Part shown: positions 59,171 through 64,000 of the stretch, one piece after another
Layout: the number at the start of each line of letters is the position of its first letter
How positions within the stretch are numbered: the stretch's first letter is position 1
Source: Chondrilla cf. caribensis
Lineage: Eukaryota > Porifera > Demospongiae > Chondrillida > Chondrillidae
DNA length: 64,000 bases
Assembly: GCA_964020155.1 (NCBI GenBank)
Contig: OZ026568.1
Location: forward strand, 2,232,820-2,296,819
Direction of reading: 5' to 3'
Made by a program: the position numbers and the translations under genes
Notes under the pieces: model-generated
Databases searched by the model: none
Seen by the model: only the letters and a program-made list of their open reading frames with translations
Told to the model about the DNA's origin: nothing

Positions 59171-62014
59171 ATGTCGGGGGAAGCATTTACCACCATGATT
59201 GAAGGTGCTTATAACCAGATAGTTCACTGGAAATCAAACCTCTTCAAGGTGCCATCAGGATCAATGGGAAAAAAATTCGTCGCTGAGCTATCACGCCTTT
59301 TTGAAGCCTATACAACAGAATCCGGCCTTGAATCTATTGCCCTGACAGCCGCCATGACATTGCCAGCTCTAATGCTTCAGAAACCGCACGCGAAATCCAA
59401 AGTTCAAGAACACACTGCTTGCCTAAAACGCCGAATGTCATTATGGGAAAAGGGAGATATAGATGAGCTTATTAAGGAAGGGAGAGCAATTCAGAGATCA
59501 CTATTAAGTTCAAGACCCCCCAAGAACGTAGGAGATGATGCAAAAGTGGCACGGAAATTCTCAAAACTAATGATGGAAGGGAAAGTTAGAGCAGCTCTGC
59601 AGCTTTTAAACAACGAAACACGGTCTGCTCCACTGATGCTAGATGATGTCGTAGAAGAATGTGGGAAAAGTGTCCGAGATATCCTGAAAGAAAAACACCC
59701 ACATCCCAAACCTCCGCATCCAGATGTCATCCTAAGCAATGATTCAACTACAGCTAACAATGACTTCCATCCAATCGTATTTGATAGCATTACAGCAGAG
59801 TCAATAAGAAAATCTACTCTATTGACAGAAGGCTCGGCTGGACCCTCTGGTATGGATGCCCTTTGCTGGAGACGCCTATGCACCGCATTTGGAGAAAAAT
59901 CCAATCAATTGTGCTCTGCCATTGCAACATTTGCTAAGAGAATCTGCAACAGTTATGTTGATCCCACCTGTCTGAGGGCATACACCTCCTGTCGCCTCGT
60001 TCCTCTTGATAAGTGCCCGGGTGTACGCCCAGTGGGGGTAGGAGAAGTTGTCCATAGAATAGTAGGGAAAGCAGTTATGAAGGTAGTGAAGCAAGATCTC
60101 CAGGAAGCCATAGGCTCCATTCAGCTGTGTGCAGGACAAGATGCTGGATGCGAGGCTGCAGTCCATGCTATGGAACATCTCTTCGCTGGAGAAGACACAG
60201 AAGCAATGCTTTTAGTAGACGCAACCAATGCGTTTAATCAACTGAACAGACAAGTGACCCTACTGAACACTGACAAGATCTGCCCAGCCATGGCACATGT
60301 TCTCATCAACACATATCGCTGTTGTTCCCACCTATATGTAGATGGCCAATGTCTGCTATCAGAGGAAGGCACAACTCAGGGAGACCCATTAGCAATGGCC
60401 ATGTATGCGATAGGTACTCTACCACTGATTCGAAAACTAGATGGCATTGCTAAACAAACCTGGTTTGCAGACGACTCAGCAGCGGCCTCTAGCCTCAAAC
60501 GGCTTAAGAGTTGGTGGGACCTGCTAAATGAGATCGGCCCACTCTATGGTTATTTCCCAAATGGTGCTAAAACACACATGCTTGTTAAACCACAGCATGT
60601 TGCAAAAGCTAGAGAGATTTTCAAAGATACAGCCATCATGATATCGGAGGAAGGAGAACGATACCTGGGAGGTGCAATAGGTACCATATCCTTTATCCAG
60701 CAATATGTGCAGACAAAAGTGGACGGATGGATAAAGGATATACAAAAGCTCAGTGAGTTTGCAACAACGCAACCCCAAGCAGCCTATGCTGCTTTAACAC
60801 ATGGCCTAATATCCAGATGGAACTACCTTCTACGAGTTATTGACTGGGAGAGATTGTCATCAGATGAACTTCTTCAGCCACTCAAAGCAGCTATCCAATC
60901 ACAGTTTATCCCAGCTATCACTGGTCAGGCTCCACCTGGGCAGCAGGTACGAGAAATACTTGCTCTGCCAGTAAGACTTGGTGGTCTTGGCCTCCAGAAC
61001 CCCATCACCATGGCTAAGGAACAACAATCTGCTTCACAACAAATTTGTTCTCCATTGGTAGATCGAATTGTCCATCAACAACATCACATGGGTGACTGTC
61101 ATCTTGCTCAGCAAGAAATCAAAGCTAACATCAGCTCATGCAAACGTACCCAACGAAAAGAGGAAGCAAAGAATCTTGAGAATCAATTACCATTTAATCT
61201 CCAACGCTCGATGGAGCTAGCTCAAGAGAAAGGAGCATCTGCCTGGCTTACCTCACTGCCAATTGACGAACATGGATTTGCCATGCACAAGAGCGCATTC
61301 AGGGATGCTCTCTCTCTCCGATACGGCTGGTCACTCAAGAATCCACCCTCCCACTGTACCTGTGGCCATCCATTCAGTGTCGATCATGCTTTAACCTGCA
61401 AAACAGGTGGCTTTCCTGCAATTAGACACAATGAGGTGCGTGACATAACAGCCTCCTTGCTCTCAGAGGTGTGCCATGGAGTCACAATAGAACCTCACCT
61501 TCAGCCACTCACAGGAGAGGTCATGCAACACAAGTCGGCCATCACGGATGAAGGAGCTCGTCTTGATGTTGCCATGTATGGTTTTTGGGGGGGACGATTC
61601 GAAAAGGCATTTGCGGATGTAAGGGCATTTAACCCATGCGCCCAATCGAATTGCCGGAGTCCCCTCGCAACTGTGTATAGGCGACACGAGCAGGAGAAGC
61701 GACGACACTACGAAGAGAGAGTTCGTGAAGTGGAGCATGCCACCTTCACCCCGCTTGTGCTTTCAGTCACTGGAGGTATGGGCAGAGCTGCAACTACATT
61801 TTACAGCAGACTAGCTTCCATGATTAGTGAGAAGAGAAGCACCCAATACAGCAACACGTTAAATTGGATTCGATGCAAACTAAGTTTTGCCTTGCTGAGA
61901 GCCTCAATAATGTCCATCAGAGGGACAAGATCATCACGAAACCACCAACCATCTGAGGCAAATCATGTTCAGGGACCAATTGACCTTCAATTGATGGAAG
62001 GTCATATATACTAA
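59171..62014 (+). CDS. Reverse transcriptase with C-terminal CCHC finger and PD-(D/E)XK-type endonuclease
   Basis: The frame is open from 58919, but the first in-frame ATG is 59171 (about 947 residues); residues below are numbered from it. Before the ATG lies a Ser/Thr/Pro-rich tandem repeat (58941-59056). The RT region includes GSAGPSGMDALCWR, RPVGVGEVVHRIVGK, the catalytic block VDATNAFNQLNR (D350), GTTQGDPLAMAMYAIG and the FADD catalytic motif at 432-435. Near residues 729-743 is CTCGHPFSVDHALTC (C-X-C-X7-H-X3-C), followed by an endonuclease-like RLDV (797) and FADVRAFNP. This order (RT, CCHC, restriction-like nuclease) is that of the R2/NeSL-type lineage. N-terminal DNA-binding fingers are missing, probably through 5' truncation. 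No internal stop is present. Confidence 0.85.
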   Translation: MSGEAFTTMIEGAYNQIVHWKSNLFKVPSGSMGKKFVAELSRLFEAYTTESGLESIALTAAMTLPALMLQKPHAKSKVQEHTACLKRRMSLWEKGDIDELIKEGRAIQRSLLSSRPPKNVGDDAKVARKFSKLMMEGKVRAALQLLNNETRSAPLMLDDVVEECGKSVRDILKEKHPHPKPPHPDVILSNDSTTANNDFHPIVFDSITAESIRKSTLLTEGSAGPSGMDALCWRRLCTAFGEKSNQLCSAIATFAKRICNSYVDPTCLRAYTSCRLVPLDKCPGVRPVGVGEVVHRIVGKAVMKVVKQDLQEAIGSIQLCAGQDAGCEAAVHAMEHLFAGEDTEAMLLVDATNAFNQLNRQVTLLNTDKICPAMAHVLINTYRCCSHLYVDGQCLLSEEGTTQGDPLAMAMYAIGTLPLIRKLDGIAKQTWFADDSAAASSLKRLKSWWDLLNEIGPLYGYFPNGAKTHMLVKPQHVAKAREIFKDTAIMISEEGERYLGGAIGTISFIQQYVQTKVDGWIKDIQKLSEFATTQPQAAYAALTHGLISRWNYLLRVIDWERLSSDELLQPLKAAIQSQFIPAITGQAPPGQQVREILALPVRLGGLGLQNPITMAKEQQSASQQICSPLVDRIVHQQHHMGDCHLAQQEIKANISSCKRTQRKEEAKNLENQLPFNLQRSMELAQEKGASAWLTSLPIDEHGFAMHKSAFRDALSLRYGWSLKNPPSHCTCGHPFSVDHALTCKTGGFPAIRHNEVRDITASLLSEVCHGVTIEPHLQPLTGEVMQHKSAITDEGARLDVAMYGFWGGRFEKAFADVRAFNPCAQSNCRSPLATVYRRHEQEKRRHYEERVREVEHATFTPLVLSVTGGMGRAATTFYSRLASMISEKRSTQYSNTLNWIRCKLSFALLRASIMSIRGTRSSRNHQPSEANHVQGPIDLQLMEGHIY

Positions 62015-62247
62015 ACTAATATACTACTATATATTCATTTGACTTTCTTTCTATTCACGTATGTGACATAAAACATGATGATTATTGTATGTTTGATGTT
62101 TTTAAAATGTTGTATGGTCTAGCAACTATTGTCATTTTCACACCTCGGCTCGACCAATGAAATCGCCGGCAACTGAAATGACACCGCCGGTAATTGGCAC
62201 TATCCGCTCCGCGGGCGTTTAAAGTTACCTGCGTTGATTAAGCAGGG

Positions 62248-62607
62248 TTACCTTCTTGCTGGCTGGAGAGACCCCAGTACCTCAGAAAGAGGGTGACAGT
62301 GTCCGCTTCCTTCGCTGCCAGTGCTGAGCGTGTTGATCGACGAGCTGTCAATTCTGCTTCTTGTAGCAGCCATCTCTGTCTCTAGCCTTTCCACTTTCGC
62401 TAACTGATCACTGCAATGCTTACAAACTCTGATTATAGCGTTGCCTGGCAGTTTTAGAGAAATCTGGCTGATTTCGTTCACTTTTAGGCCGAGAGCGGTG
62501 AGTGCGAGCGCCTCAGAAACCTTTCTCCTATCCTTGCGCGGAACGTCAGTGCCAGCGCAGACGCAGCATGTTGTTTCTAAGTGACTAGCCTCTAATCCCT
62601 GCGCCAT
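62248..62607 (-). CDS. Small protein with paired CxxC zinc-binding motifs, probably a captured first exon
   Basis: The ORF has a good ATG (62605-62607) and 119 residues. Cysteines are paired as CCVCAGTD near the N-terminus and CKHCSDQ about 45 residues later, a layout like a ZAD or treble-clef finger. A charged helical segment follows (KVERLETEMAATRSRID). The frame ends AGA AGG TAA; the sequence AGAAG|GTAACC is a good splice donor, so this may be exon 1 of a gene whose remainder is missing. It lies inside the 9-bp-TSD TIR element and reads opposite to the RT. I infer capture of a host gene fragment; an original transposon protein is the alternative. Confidence 0.5.
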   Translation of the reverse strand: MAQGLEASHLETTCCVCAGTDVPRKDRRKVSEALALTALGLKVNEISQISLKLPGNAIIRVCKHCSDQLAKVERLETEMAATRSRIDSSSINTLSTGSEGSGHCHPLSEVLGSLQPARR

Positions 62608-62811
62608 CCGTGTTATAACCCTTCATCGAAGTTGTTCCAGCGTCCGAAATACAACTCGCACCTTTCGACCGTACGCATCGTTGCTTATAAACGCCCTCGA
62701 CGATGATCGCGCAAGGTGTGAAATTGACAATAGTTGCTAGACCTTATTTCTCATATTCGCCCCCGCGCAATAATGAGAAGTTGGGTCTAGCGAGCCAGAC
62801 TAAACACGAGT

Positions 62812-64000
62812 GTACTAGTGTGCGCGTACCAGAAAGATGCGTCCTTAACCTACGCTTCTGAAAAAATGACTGCTAAGGTAAAGGTAGGAATACATAGTAG
62901 GCATAGTCTTCTTCGTGATAGGTAAAGCGGCGACTGGTTGAAAACTCCATGAACTGTAGAACAGTTCATCGTAACTAACCGAACAAGTATGGATGACAAT
63001 ACGAATTTGTCCAGCTAGCTAAACGCCCCCAACAGGCGCCGTGGGGCGGAAAAACTAAGTTTCCCGAATCGAACAGCCGTGGCTAGCTAGCTAGACTAAT
63101 CCGGTTCGGTATCAGGATTTCGTTTAATCGCGATTAAGGTTAAACGCGATAGTTAACCAGATTAAAATTTATAGTGTAAACGCGGCTAATAATTAAGTTC
63201 AAATAAACTGCTATTGAATAGTGTAATTGGCTGGCCACAACATTTAACAAGTGCATTCCATCGGAAAACTGGCTTCACACCACATCTGGCATGACCGCCA
63301 TTTTCTGTTTAGCGAGGTCCTAAACTACGTACGTTCACACCTAGTTTACACGAGGAAGAAAGTACTACTGTACATTTTTTGAATGTGCGAAAGGTGTCCA
63401 CATTGGCATTGTCGTAGCCCAGTCCGGTTCAAGTAAGCACAAAGAACGTCTTTACTAACTACTGGTAAGTTGTCTATAGTCCATTCAGTCACAGAGGGAG
63501 GTCATCAAATCATACGTAGATAATATTATCTATGATCAAATGAAGGTGCTTCTTCCACCGTTGAGACTATGAATGGTCTGGCATCGATTTCGTTCTCTAA
63601 ATCTTGTGTCTCGAGAAGGTTGCTAGACCTTTGCACAAGTTTTGCTTTATTTTCTGCAGAAGGGTGAAATCCTGTACTGACCGACACTCAACTCGAGAAA
63701 TCTAACGTTAGAAGAACCGATACGCAATCGACACTATAATATCATTCGGCGTAAATTTAGTAATGTATTTTGTCAACCTTAGGCCTTGCACAGGCTTACT
63801 GTGCGATAAACCTTCCCTACCATCAGAGTGCGCAGTCACGCCTTGACTGTACGTAAGCCTCCTTTATCCTCTCTTATCATGAAGACCACAAGTGTTCATT
63901 TGTGTGTCGGAATGGTAAGATGAGGACAGTCATCCAACTGATGTACAGGGTGTACCACACTGATGAGCTCAAATAAGAGCGAAACAGCTGTCTGCATTTC
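62812..64000. other. No recognisable gene
   Basis: The stretch has mixed composition, several agctagct runs (63013-63096) and a ttaatcgcgattaa palindrome near 63124. Nothing convincing as exon, RNA gene or complete element was seen. Confidence 0.5.

Larger units (their letters stand above)
58926..62115 (+). mobile_element. Non-LTR retroelement with CCHC and restriction-like endonuclease, inserted in a TIR
   Basis: The 3.19-kb insert is bounded by the 14-bp direct repeat ggtctagcaactat (58912-58925 and 62116-62129), its target-site duplication. It contains one long reverse-transcriptase ORF that is open from the very left edge. It has a short 3' UTR of about 100 bases and no poly(A) or microsatellite tail. 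The lack of an initiation codon near the 5' edge suggests 5' truncation during target-primed reverse transcription. Confidence 0.85.
58849..62802. mobile_element. TIR DNA transposon (9-bp target duplication, Mutator-like features) interrupted by an RT element
   Basis: The left end tagtctggcgcgctagacc and the right end ggtctagcgagccagacta are the outer parts of an inverted repeat of about 100 bases. Both ends are flanked by AACACGAGT (58840-58848 and 62803-62811), a 9-bp target duplication. The left TIR continues through ctctcattactgcgcg and ggtctagcaactat (58912-58925), is interrupted by 3.2 kb, and resumes at 62116 with ggtctagcaactattgtcat and ttcacacct. The right TIR is the continuous inverse of that joined sequence. 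Without the insert the element is about 0.75 kb and carries one ORF (62248-62607, minus). Long TIRs and 9-bp duplications fit non-autonomous Mutator-like elements; no transposase is present. Confidence 0.82.

Overview
The window looks like nuclear DNA of an early-branching animal, most plausibly a sponge (demosponge). It is AT-rich and full of short runs such as tacgtacgta, carries intron-rich animal genes with canonical GT-AG junctions, and has many dispersed cut-and-paste and retro-elements. Gene content alone cannot fix the species. No rRNA, tRNA or CRISPR array was seen.

Layout. (1) 1-13189, plus: the 3' part of a DOCK-family Rac/Rap exchange factor gene (DOCK1/2/5-like), cut by the window edge. 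(2) 13854-43198, minus: a very long gene for the bridge-like lipid transfer protein BLTP1 (KIAA1109/Tweek), tail-to-tail with DOCK across 664 bp of AT-rich DNA. Its introns hold several MITE families, a 35-bp minisatellite, a frameshifted gene fragment and a complete PIF/Harbinger transposon (37183-40043) with transposase, Myb-like partner protein, matching terminal inverted repeats (TIRs) and a TGA target duplication. (3) 43366-48071, plus: a DENND10 (FAM45) gene, head-to-head with BLTP1. The two start codons are only 167 bp apart, implying a shared bidirectional promoter.

(4) 48.4-55.5 kb, minus: an odd multi-exon locus. It opens with a retroelement-type integrase (HHCC zinc finger, DDE core), continues through a chromo-like tail into a textbook CXXC (CpG-binding) zinc finger, and is followed by further well-spliced but unrecognised exons. 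Several frame conflicts, including one inside the integrase core, suggest decay or sequence error. (5) 55.8-62.8 kb: stacked repeats. A 35-bp minisatellite of about 20 units, open in all three frames on the minus strand, is followed by a hairpin-ended repeat interrupted by a truncated LINE. Next comes a TIR element with 9-bp target duplications that carries a zinc-binding first-exon-like ORF; its left TIR has been split by a reverse-transcriptase element with a C-terminal CCHC and restriction-like endonuclease region. (6) 62803-64000: no recognisable gene.

The three host genes all belong to membrane or cytoskeletal trafficking (DOCK: Rac/Rap signalling; BLTP1: inter-membrane lipid flow; DENND10: Rab/endosome regulation). 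Only BLTP1 and DENND10 show physical evidence of linked regulation. The most unusual content is the integrase-CXXC locus and the nested insertions at 57-62.8 kb.
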